The notes below the pieces were generated by a model. It searched no databases. It saw only the letters and a list, made by a program, of their open reading frames with translations, and had not been told where the DNA came from. A DNA stretch of 5,142 nt from Candidatus Brocadiaceae bacterium (lineage in GTDB: Bacteria; Planctomycetota; Brocadiia; SM23-32): assembly GCA_003551785.1 (NCBI GenBank), contig PUNP01000404.1, positions 1 to 5,142 on the forward strand, written 5' to 3'. This document shows, piece after piece, positions 1 to 4,816 of this stretch (position 1 is its first letter; every line of letters starts with the position of its first letter). The translations under genes were made by a program, and so were the position numbers.

Positions 1-675
1 AATGCCGCAAGGAAACTCCGTGACGACGCGCCGATGATCCTGGGCAGAGATGAAGCCTACATCGGAGTTCTGATCGATGATCTGGTGACCCGGGGCACGC
101 AGGAACCCTACCGCATGTTCACCTCGCTTGCGGAATACAGATTGCTCCTGCGTCAGGACAATGCGGACAGACGGCTGATGAAATACGGTTATGAAAATGG
201 GCTCGTTGACAGAGAACAGTGGGAGAGGCTCCGGAACAAAGAAGAGGCCATCCGGGCGTTGTGGGACGAATTGAACTCAAAACAGATCAACGGGGTGACC
301 CTGGCCAGGATGCTCCGGCGCCCGGAGATGGACCTGGAGCAATTGACCGAATCCGATCCCGGGCTGAAACGGCTCATGACGGATAAAGCTGCGTGCGAAC
401 AGGTGGAAATTGAGGCGCGTTACGCCGGTTATTTTGAGAGGCAGCGCCGGCAGATAGAAAAATCAAAACGTGCGGAGAACAAGGCCATTCCTCCCTGGCT
501 GGATTATGGGGATATACCCGAACTGCGCAGTGAGGCCAGGGAGAAGCTGTCCGAAGTGCAGCCCCGCTCCCTTGGGCAGGCCTCCCGTATAAGCGGCATC
601 TCGCCCGCCGACATATCGATTCTTATGCTCTATATCGAAGGCGGAAAACGGCGCCGGCAGCAGCATGGTTCGTAA
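1..675 (+). CDS. mnmG: MnmG (GidA), tRNA U34 carboxymethylaminomethyl-modifying enzyme, C-terminal part
   Basis: The reading frame is open from base 1, so the start lies upstream; 224 residues are present of a family that is usually about 620-630. MnmG is the FAD- and NADH-dependent partner of the GTPase MnmE. Together they install the (carboxymethyl)aminomethyl group on U34 of certain tRNAs in the cytoplasm. The window opens at the NAA that ends the GidA signature. It continues with EAYIGVLIDDLV, EPYRMFTSLAEYRLLLRQDNAD, a helical middle, YAGYFERQ, and the C-terminal block RSLGQASRISGISPADIS that contacts tRNA and MnmE. All of these are family hallmarks. The FAD-binding Rossmann part lies outside the window. 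The TAA stop is followed by a hairpin-rich region shared with a convergent gene. Identification is essentially certain; only completeness of the missing part is unknown. Confidence 0.97.
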   Translation, partial: NAARKLRDDAPMILGRDEAYIGVLIDDLVTRGTQEPYRMFTSLAEYRLLLRQDNADRRLMKYGYENGLVDREQWERLRNKEEAIRALWDELNSKQINGVTLARMLRRPEMDLEQLTESDPGLKRLMTDKAACEQVEIEARYAGYFERQRRQIEKSKRAENKAIPPWLDYGDIPELRSEAREKLSEVQPRSLGQASRISGISPADISILMLYIEGGKRRRQQHGS

Positions 676-782
676 CTGGCTGCGCCCGTTCGGGAACGGA
701 CGCCCCGAATTGGAGGCGCCTTTGGCGCGATACGAATGAACATCCAGTTTGCCATGACCAATGTCAATGCTCACTGTCTTTT

Positions 783-795
783 TCCCCGAAGGGGA
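783..795. repeat. Short GAA-centred palindrome TCCCCGAAGGGGA
   Basis: Perfect 5-bp arms (783-787 and 791-795) flank a GAA centre. A run of T precedes it and TATTTATTT follows. On the + strand it could act as a weak intrinsic terminator about 110 bp after mnmG. It has the same design as the palindromes at 873-885, 4212-4227 and 4304-4321, so it may belong to one dispersed family. That grouping is inference from four short examples. Confidence 0.45.
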
Positions 796-803
796 TATTT
801 ATT

Positions 804-859
804 TACAGCCCGGGGTTGGGTCGGCAGCCGTTTGCCGCCCCTGCCCCGGGGAAACTGTA
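804..859. other. Long interrupted hairpin in the convergent intergenic region
   Basis: Nested complementary arms are visible: TACAG (804-808) with CTGTA (855-859), CCCGGGG (809-815) with CCCCGGG (844-850), GGG (818-820) with CCC (839-841), and CGGCA (822-826) with TGCCG (833-837). A 6-base loop lies at 827-832. Only small internal loops and a GAAA bulge at 851-854 interrupt it. The spacing and nesting make chance unlikely. It sits between the two GAA-centred palindromes. It may be a transcription barrier between converging genes or one unit of a structured intergenic repeat. No T-tract follows directly on either strand. Confidence 0.6.
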
Positions 860-872
860 GAGTACGAAACCT

Positions 873-885
873 TCCCTGAAAGGGA
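873..885. repeat. Short GAA-centred palindrome TCCCTGAAAGGGA
   Basis: Perfect 5-bp arms (873-877 and 881-885) surround GAA. It resembles the 5'-exon palindrome of the group II intron in this window (CCCCTGAAGGG). Its AAAGGG (879-884) is a perfect Watson-Crick match to the intron's presumed EBS1 (CCCTTT). Its right arm also overlaps the left arm of the larger hairpin at 880-923, so the two folds are mutually exclusive. Confidence 0.45.
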
Positions 886-923
886 TGTTTAATCGTTTCT
901 CAATCAGAAATTAAGCATCCCTT
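880..923. terminator. Strong hairpin between converging genes, possible terminator
   Basis: Bases 880-893 and 910-923 are complementary over 14 positions with one G-U type wobble (AGGGATGTTTAAT against ATTAAGCATCCCT). The intervening loop is 16 bases. The right arm abuts the stop codon (923-925) of the minus-strand PP-loop gene, so its transcript would fold immediately after translation ends. No clear U-tract follows on either strand, so the termination role is inferred from position and stem strength. Confidence 0.5.
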
Positions 924-1918
924 CATATGAGCAGATGATCGAATTCAGTTGGACCGGCCGGGGGTACACATACCACAAACTCTCCCTTTTCGGGCGATTG
1001 CACGGCGACCTCGACGGTCGGCTGATCCCGGCCCTGGCCGTACCTTGCCGTTATCCTCGCTGCTTTCACCAGGTTGTTCTCGCTGCATTGGCCGGTCAGC
1101 AGCGATGTGGGCCCCGCGCAGTGGACGCATTGGAGGGTCGTGTGATCCTCCGATACCAGGGCTTCAATCTGCTCGTTTTCATCTTTAACACGCCCCACGA
1201 CCAGACGCGTGGCGGCATCAAGCCTGAAGTGCCGCCCGATCCGGAGCAGGGGCAGTTCCTTCGAACTCAATTGATTGTGGGCAAGCAGATCCCGAATGCG
1301 CCGCGCATACCCCGGTTCGGTCAGTCGGCATCCTCCGGCCGGGGGGGGGTATTCTTTGATGCCGAGCTTCTCAGCCAGTTCCATCTGGGGTTTGCGCTGG
1401 CGGCCGGAGAACCCGAAAAGCCCGTCCCTGTCGATCCACCCCTTTATCTCAGGCCGGGTGGGTGGAAGAATGTGCGCGGACAGCGGGCGCAGTACGATAT
1501 CCTCGACCCCGGCCTCCTTTTCAACATGGCGCATCATATGCTTTTGTTGGGTCATCGGCCTCTGGCCCACCACTTCCCCGGTGGCCAAAAACTGTGCCCC
1601 GCAGTTCGGCATCAGCTCGCGCGCCTTGCGCAGCTGCAGAATCCGGCAATCGATGCAGGGGTTCATCTGGCTGCCGTGCCCGTGAGAAGGATCCCTGACG
1701 ATTGCGATCATCTCCTCGCTTATCTCCTCGCTCCTGAACTCCATCCCCATCCGGGCGGCTGTTTCCGAAAGTGCAGCGGCCCCATCGGCCGGGTCGTCCG
1801 CGATAAAGACAGACGAAAAGTGCAGCGCAAGAACCCTGATGTCCTGCTCGATCAAAATTTTTGCTGCCAGGAGGCTGTCCAGCCCCCCGGAAAAGAGACA
1901 GATTGCTTTCATGGTCAA
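923..1918 (-). CDS. PP-loop ATPase of the ThiI/MnmA-like type, probable tRNA sulfur-transfer enzyme
   Basis: It encodes 331 residues from TTG at 1918, or 329 from ATG at 1912. The PP-loop SGGLDS (about residues 10-15) adenylates a substrate in this superfamily. NPCIDC (residues 86-91) resembles the cysteine pair of thiolating enzymes. GEVVGQRPMTQ (114-124) and PAGGCRLTEP (193-202, Cys197) are recalled motifs of a ThiI/MnmA-like subfamily. About residues 226-331 form an extra C-terminal domain with CVHC (264-267) and Cys278, resembling the small NFACT-R-like RNA-binding domain often fused to these proteins. That combination suggests tRNA thiolation, but the exact base and position are unknown. 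TTG is favoured by an AGGA six bases upstream; from ATG the spacing is 12. The gene converges with mnmG and its leader is A+T-rich. The codons for PPPA contain a nine-G run (1341-1349). Frame and conserved motifs are intact. Confidence 0.88.
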   Translation of the reverse strand: MTMKAICLFSGGLDSLLAAKILIEQDIRVLALHFSSVFIADDPADGAAALSETAARMGMEFRSEEISEEMIAIVRDPSHGHGSQMNPCIDCRILQLRKARELMPNCGAQFLATGEVVGQRPMTQQKHMMRHVEKEAGVEDIVLRPLSAHILPPTRPEIKGWIDRDGLFGFSGRQRKPQMELAEKLGIKEYPPPAGGCRLTEPGYARRIRDLLAHNQLSSKELPLLRIGRHFRLDAATRLVVGRVKDENEQIEALVSEDHTTLQCVHCAGPTSLLTGQCSENNLVKAARITARYGQGRDQPTVEVAVQSPEKGEFVVCVPPAGPTEFDHLLI

Positions 1919-1924
1919 TATGCA

Positions 1925-1928
1925 TCCT
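1925..1928 (-). promoter_or_regulatory. Ribosome binding site deciding the start of the PP-loop gene
   Basis: The minus strand reads AGGATGCATATTGACCATG. AGGA lies 6 bases before TTG (1918) and 12 before ATG (1912). The spacing supports TTG, while codon preference and the PP-loop position fit either. The two proteins differ by two residues only. Confidence 0.45.
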
Positions 1929-1969
1929 ATGCAAAAGTTCGAACGGCAGCTTTGGCGCTTTCGCTTTAA

Positions 1970-2103
1970 ATAGCCCGCATTTTACGGCTATTTTCCAACA
2001 TTAGGCTAAATTTTACTTACTCAAACACTAAAAGTTGTTATAACACATAAATAAATATTTACTTAGCTTCAAATGTTGAACATTATCCGTAAAATTTAGG
2101 CTA
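1970..2103 (-). promoter_or_regulatory. A+T-rich leader with an 11-bp inverted repeat, probable promoter region of the PP-loop gene
   Basis: This block is far richer in A+T than the genes around it and lies upstream of the minus-strand PP-loop gene. CTAAATTTTAC (2006-2016) is perfectly complementary to GTAAAATTTAG (2089-2099), with 72 bases between. GTTATAAC (2037-2044) is a small palindrome. No sigma-70 or Bacteroidota-type -33/-7 pair is good enough to name. The promoter role is inferred from position and composition, and the inverted repeat could be an operator or chance. Confidence 0.35.
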
Positions 2104-2125
2104 GTCCCTGCCCAAAAAGTTGAAA

Positions 2126-2140
2126 CAGGCTCGTAGTGAA
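2126..2140 (-). repeat. 3' exon of the intron: tail of the interrupted repeat
   Basis: Directly after the proposed intron end the minus strand reads TTCACTACGAGCCTG. The empty repeat copy on the + strand reads TTCACTACAAACCTG at 4319-4333, with 13 of 15 bases identical. This agreement independently supports the 3' splice boundary at 2141/2140. Confidence 0.65.
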
Positions 2141-2176
2141 GTGGGTAAGGGACTGGAAATGTCCAGTCCCTCCCCG
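2141..2176 (-). other. Intron domain VI with branch-point adenosine
   Basis: On the minus strand GGGACTGGA (2170-2162) pairs with TCCAGTCCC (2157-2149) around a 4-base loop. The stem continues with A2171-T2148 and the wobble G2172-T2147. A2146 is then unpaired, and GGG (2175-2173) pairs with CCC (2145-2143). A single bulged A beside a G-U pair just before the 3' splice site is the classical domain VI arrangement. The A is six bases from the 3' end, slightly nearer than the usual seven or eight. Confidence 0.75.
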
Positions 2177-2223
2177 TTGTCGCAATGGGGTCGTTTCCCC
2201 ATGTTTACTGGCGTGAGGATCTC

Positions 2224-3462
2224 TCACCGGGCGACCCCTGTCAGAGTTGCCCCGCTTCGGGGAATAACTCTACGTGCTTCGCCACGACCATCATAATCCT
2301 TGCAGAACTGTTCCAGTGTCAGTAGTCCGAGTTTTCCACAGAAATACCCCATTCGCAGTTTGCCGTTATCGCTGTAGTTCTTCCGTTTTAACTTCATACA
2401 TCGCAGACGCATGCGGATCCACGAGTCGAGTTTTTGGAATTGCCACCTCGTTGTTGCAAACTTTGTGGTGAAGTAGTTCGCTGTCCCTCTGATCACTCGG
2501 TTAAGTTTCATTACAGTTTCGTCGTTCAGATTCCGTTTCCGTTCGGTCAACTCCCTCACTTTCTCTTTGAATTTCTGCTCGGACTTCTTGCGCATTCGAC
2601 GCGACCGCGACGAGAGCATGAAGCCGAGAAACTCGTACCCCTTGCCATACGTCGTGATATGCGTCTTTTCAGGACTGAGCTGGAGTTGCAGCTCATCCTC
2701 CAGAATGCGTTCAGTCAGTCTGAGTGCCTCTTGCGCTTGCCGTTGGCTCTGGCATATTACGACAAAGTCGTCGGCATACCGCACGAAGCGGTATCCGGCT
2801 TTATCGAGTTGCCAGTCCAGATGGTTGAGGGCGATATTGGCCAGCAGGGGGGATATTACTCCACCCTGCGGCGTTCCGACGTTGGTCGGCTTAAATACGC
2901 CATCTTCCATGACTCCGGCCGTGAGAAATCCTTCGAGAAGATCCAGGATGTTGCCGTCGGCCACGCGACTGGCTACAAACTTCTTAATGACGCTATGAGG
3001 CAGGTTGTCAAAGAATCCCTTGATATCAGCGTCCAGTATCGTCCAGTCACCTTCGCTGTGGAATTCCAGAACCTTCTCAATCGCCATATGACAGTTGCGC
3101 CCTGGTCTGAATCCGAACGAACAGTCATGAAACAGCGGTTCAAAGATGGGGCTTAGAAGTCTGCGCATCACTTCCTGAGCCACCCTGTCCCGTACGATGG
3201 GTATCCCCAGCGGACGGGTTTTCTTTGAGCCGGGGGCTTTCGATATGTGGACGCGGCGCAGCGGCTTTGGCCGAAATCGCCTCTTCTTGAGGTCGTGCAT
3301 AAGACAGTCGAGGTTTTGTTGCAAGTTATTCTCGAACATCTTTATGCTCACCTTGTCCACCCCGGCGGCTCCCCGGTTGCTTTTGACAGTCCGGAATGCC
3401 TGCATCATCAGCTTGGGAGTAATCCTCCCTGTTAGCGAATGTTCTTTGATTATTTTGCTCAT
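2224..3462 (-). CDS. ltrA: Group II intron reverse transcriptase/maturase
   Basis: This 412-residue intron-encoded protein helps the intron RNA fold and splice, and copies it into DNA targets by target-primed reverse transcription. Visible in order are the RT N-terminal block (SNRGAAGVD, 28-36), KTRPLGIP (81-88), FGFRPGR (116-122), motif A LDADIKGFFDNL (143-154, catalytic Asp146), GTPQGGVISPLLANI (196-210), the YADD active site (229-232), GYEFLGF (275-281), and the maturase/thumb region (about 285-390) with GTANYF and LDSWIRMRLRC. The catalytic residues are intact. The protein ends about 20 residues after the maturase region, so the HNH endonuclease domain of LtrA-like proteins is absent. Such proteins often prime from nascent DNA strands at replication forks. 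ATG at 3462 is chosen because AAAGG lies six bases upstream; the frame stays open further upstream to 3561, but that part has no RT homology. The symbol is the generic family name. Confidence 0.96.
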   Translation of the reverse strand: MSKIIKEHSLTGRITPKLMMQAFRTVKSNRGAAGVDKVSIKMFENNLQQNLDCLMHDLKKRRFRPKPLRRVHISKAPGSKKTRPLGIPIVRDRVAQEVMRRLLSPIFEPLFHDCSFGFRPGRNCHMAIEKVLEFHSEGDWTILDADIKGFFDNLPHSVIKKFVASRVADGNILDLLEGFLTAGVMEDGVFKPTNVGTPQGGVISPLLANIALNHLDWQLDKAGYRFVRYADDFVVICQSQRQAQEALRLTERILEDELQLQLSPEKTHITTYGKGYEFLGFMLSSRSRRMRKKSEQKFKEKVRELTERKRNLNDETVMKLNRVIRGTANYFTTKFATTRWQFQKLDSWIRMRLRCMKLKRKNYSDNGKLRMGYFCGKLGLLTLEQFCKDYDGRGEARRVIPRSGATLTGVAR

Positions 3463-3468
3463 GGTGAG

Positions 3469-3473
3469 CCTTT
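3469..3473 (-). promoter_or_regulatory. Ribosome binding site of the intron maturase
   Basis: AAAGG on the minus strand lies six bases before ATG at 3462. It decides this start over in-frame codons further upstream. Confidence 0.7.
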
Positions 3474-3647
3474 CACGTATTGTTATCACATTGTTATCAT
3501 GCGTCGCCTTTGCGGGGATGTTGCTTAGCCGCCAGTATTTCGGTTTGTCCGGCAAGAGCACGAACGGGCCAATTTTGGGCTTTAACCGAGGGGGCTAACT
3601 ATCCTCATGAAACGATGCACTCTCATATCTTGTCTCTGTCAGGTATT

Positions 3648-3686
3648 GCCTTTCTCTCCGCCCTCCTCGGACGGAGTTACTACGGC
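3648..3686 (-). other. Intron domain III-like structure
   Basis: The minus strand reads GCCGTAGTAA and then a hairpin with arms CTCCGTCC (3676-3669) and GGGCGGAG (3663-3656) around GAGGA. The structure closes with GGC (3650-3648), which pairs with the initial GCC. The CGTAGTA word and its place between domain I/II sequence and the maturase gene resemble domain III of known bacterial group II introns. The assignment is by memory of such introns, not by covariance analysis. Confidence 0.55.
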
Positions 3687-3925
3687 GCTGCTGCAGTCCT
3701 TAAAACGGGGGCTGATCAGGCGCCATTCCCCGCACCATCGCATCGCCCCTGTCCTTTCGTCTGTGACTTATAGACGGGACTACCGCACGAGCGGACGATG
3801 TAGAACATTCATCGGTTACGACCCGAAACCATTTTCTTCAGGTGCCGGCATGTATCACCGTGTAAAGGTTCACCGCAGGTAGCCGCATATCCTGTGGTGA
3901 GTGGAGAGGGAGAGAACCTCTCTTC

Positions 3926-3959
3926 GGCGCTTCGTTAAAAGGGCGGTAACTCGCGCACC
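3926..3959 (-). other. Intron EBS1 hairpin (exon-recognition loop)
   Basis: On the minus strand GGTGC (3959-3955) pairs with GCGCC (3930-3926), and GTTA (3950-3947) pairs with TAAC (3937-3934). This presents the loop CCGCCCTTT (3946-3938). CCCTTT in the loop pairs with GAAGGG, the last six bases of the 5' exon (4219-4214), with one wobble. That is the expected EBS1-IBS1 interaction and fixes the 5' splice site at 4214/4213. Confidence 0.7.
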
Positions 3960-3978
3960 TGTCCGGCCTAAGTGCCGC

Positions 3979-3983
3979 CCCCT
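3979..3983 (-). other. Intron EBS2 candidate
   Basis: AGGGG on the minus strand pairs with CCCCT (4224-4220), the five exon bases next to IBS1. It lies 35 bases upstream of EBS1 in the intron, a normal EBS2-EBS1 distance. The complementarity extends to nine bases (CTTCAGGGG with CCCCTGAAG), overlapping IBS1. Confidence 0.55.
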
Positions 3984-4213
3984 GAAGTATCCCCGCCTGG
4001 CCTCTTCGTCACGTCTCCTTCTTCCGGGAAAGCCGTTGGAAACCGCGCTGGCTGCTTACCCTTGCTTATGATGCACAAGGTTCGAGCGGAGAGTTCTGCA
4101 CGGCCGCGGAGCCGCGCAGGTAAGCTTTGGCATTTTAATTGTCACCTCCGTTGACTTGCCTCACTGTTTGTGTTTATGATAGACTCAGTTTCGAGTCGCT
4201 ACGACTCACGCAC

Positions 4214-4227
4214 CCCTTCAGGGGTTC
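4214..4227 (-). repeat. 5' exon palindrome, intron target (IBS2-IBS1)
   Basis: The minus strand reads GAACCCCTGAAGGG and then the intron's GTGCG. IBS2 is CCCCT and IBS1 is GAAGGG. Counting the intron's first G, the sequence matches 16 bases of the inverted copy at 4304-4319. Insertion directly after a hairpin-forming sequence resembles the IIC preference for terminators, although here the exon-binding sites lie within the palindrome itself. Confidence 0.65.
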
Positions 4228-4303
4228 CGTCCACTTGCACCTTTAGAACCGCTTTTTCCATTCTAACTCAATTATATAGAAGGCACTGCTTCGAGAAAGG
4301 CGA

Positions 4304-4333
4304 GAACCCCTGAAGGGGTTCACTACAAACCTG
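4304..4333 (+). repeat. Empty copy of the intron-target repeat
   Basis: GAACCCCTGAAGGGGTTC (4304-4321) is an 18-base near-perfect palindrome. With the tail TTCACTACAAACCTG (4319-4333) it matches the rejoined exons flanking the intron, apart from one extra G and two substitutions. It points in the opposite direction from the interrupted copy, 76 bases away. It could be a natural, unoccupied target or a degenerate mobile repeat unit. Confidence 0.65.
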
Positions 4334-4364
4334 ACATGCAACAATTACAATTTTTCTGTATATC

Positions 4365-4440
4365 GGGCGTGGTTCACTGAGGACTTACGGCAAATGGGAC
4401 CTACTGGACGCACCCTCTTGCCGCCTTTTCGGCCACGCCC
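4365..4440. other. 76-base nested inverted repeat, possible structured RNA or repeat unit
   Basis: GGGCGTGG (4365-4372) is complementary to CCACGCCC (4433-4440). Inside it CGGCAA (4388-4393) is complementary to TTGCCG (4418-4423). Two perfectly nested stems of 8 and 6 bp with 15- and 9-base connecting strands are unlikely by chance. The length equals a tRNA, but there is no T-arm GGTTC motif and no cloverleaf. Its identity is unknown. Confidence 0.5.
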
Positions 4441-4454
4441 CTCAGCTTGAAACC

Positions 4455-4473
4455 CCTGCCTGCGGCAGACAGG
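4455..4473. repeat. 19-base near-palindrome CCTGCCTGCGGCAGACAGG
   Basis: The arms are complementary around 4464 with one mismatch (4459/4469). Elements of this CCTGCCTGCGGCAGGCAGG style recur between genes of many uncultured bacteria, as far as recalled. Only one copy is present here. Confidence 0.45.
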
Positions 4474-4659
4474 CGAGGCTCACAAACTTTGCCCCGTTTT
4501 TCCTAACCCGTATCGTTGCTTTGTGAGAAATGCGGGCTAAGCAGCCACATGAGACGTAGCTCACTGAGGACATAAGTATCTTAATTGTAATTTTCTTGCT
4601 TTATTGGCAAAAAAAATATTTCTTGCTCAGGTAACTTGTCTTTCTCAATGTCGTTATAA

Positions 4660-4690
4660 CTTAAAACTTAAAACCTAAAACTTAAAACTT
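4660..4690 (+). repeat. Tandem CTTAAAA heptamer array
   Basis: Four 7-base units (4660-4666, 4667-4673, 4674-4680 with CCTAAAA, 4681-4687) are followed by a partial CTT. This is a simple A+T-rich array likely to vary in copy number by slippage. No function is visible. Confidence 0.8.
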
Positions 4691-4701
4691 TTCCGGCTTG
4701 T

Positions 4702-4725
4702 CCGGGTTATGTCATTTACACCCGG
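4702..4725 (-). terminator. Small hairpin downstream of the sialidase-like gene
   Basis: CCGGGT (4702-4707) is complementary to ACCCGG (4720-4725) around a 12-base loop, about 90 bases after the stop of the minus-strand gene. A T-rich stretch (AAGTTTTAAGTTTTAGG) follows on the minus strand after 13 bases. The stem is short and the U-tract is not adjacent, so this is a weak terminator candidate. Confidence 0.25.
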
Positions 4726-4816
4726 TTTCAGGCCTGCTGTCATTTTTTCAGGCGCGTCAGGGGTGAGAATTGTCTTTTTTCGTCTTTCATCTTTCAAACC
4801 CAAAAAATGAAACGGG

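Larger units (their letters stand above)
2141..4213 (-). mobile_element. Group II intron, 2,073 bases, with internal reverse transcriptase
   Basis: The minus strand begins GTGCG (4213-4209), the group II 5' consensus, and ends in AC (2142-2141). About 750 bases of structured RNA precede an intact maturase gene at 2224-3462. Recognisable parts are an EBS2 candidate (3979-3983), an EBS1 hairpin (3926-3959), a domain III-like segment with CGTAGTAA (3648-3686), and a domain VI hairpin with a bulged adenosine (2141-2176). The 5' exon ends in CCCCTGAAGGG, whose two halves pair with EBS2 and EBS1. Joining the exons recreates a repeat that is present intact at 4304-4333. An EBS2 points to a IIA/IIB-like RNA rather than IIC, although the protein lacks an endonuclease domain. 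No canonical 34-base domain V was recognised, so splicing competence is unproven. The intron is intergenic and disrupts no reading frame. Confidence 0.87.
4214..4816. other. Gene-free stretch upstream of the intron, rich in repeats
   Basis: No convincing reading frame or tRNA was seen in these 603 bases. They hold the intron's 5' exon palindrome, an empty copy of the same element (4304-4333), a 76-base nested inverted repeat (4365-4440), a 19-base near-palindrome (4455-4473), a CTTAAAA array (4660-4690), and a small hairpin (4702-4725). TCACTGAGGAC occurs twice (4374-4384 and 4561-4571), and TTTCTTGCT occurs twice (4592-4600 and 4619-4627). Bases 4571-4625 are A+T-rich. In 4228-4303 nothing stood out. 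Confidence 0.6.

Noticed and set aside
676..922. A CRISPR array, suggested by several similar short palindromes
   Set aside because: There are no regular repeats with spacers; the palindromes are short, differ from each other and are irregularly placed.
935..1969. A 344-codon open frame on the + strand opposite the PP-loop gene
   Set aside because: It is antisense to a gene with clear conserved motifs, shows no recognisable domain, and is explained by high G+C codon bias.
2149..2170. The 9-bp hairpin GGGACTGGA/TCCAGTCCC as an intrinsic terminator of the maturase gene
   Set aside because: It has no T-tract and fits domain VI, with extended pairing and a bulged A, much better.
2434..3156. A 240-codon open frame on the + strand opposite the maturase
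   Set aside because: It mirrors the reverse transcriptase coding sequence and has no family motifs or ribosome binding site.
3463..3561. An upstream extension of the maturase to 445 residues
   Set aside because: The extra 33 residues resemble no RT sequence and lie in structured intron RNA; ATG at 3462 has a well-spaced AAAGG.
3480..3882. Open frames on the + strand between the maturase start and 3882
   Set aside because: They lie in the structured 5' RNA of the intron, lack ribosome binding sites and match nothing recognisable.
4365..4440. A tRNA gene, suggested by the 76-base length and closing stem
   Set aside because: There is no T-arm, no D-arm or anticodon arm in the right places and no cloverleaf.
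4530..4539. ATGCGGGCTA, an inverted 10-base match to 1971-1980
   Set aside because: A 10-base match is expected by chance several times in a window of this length.
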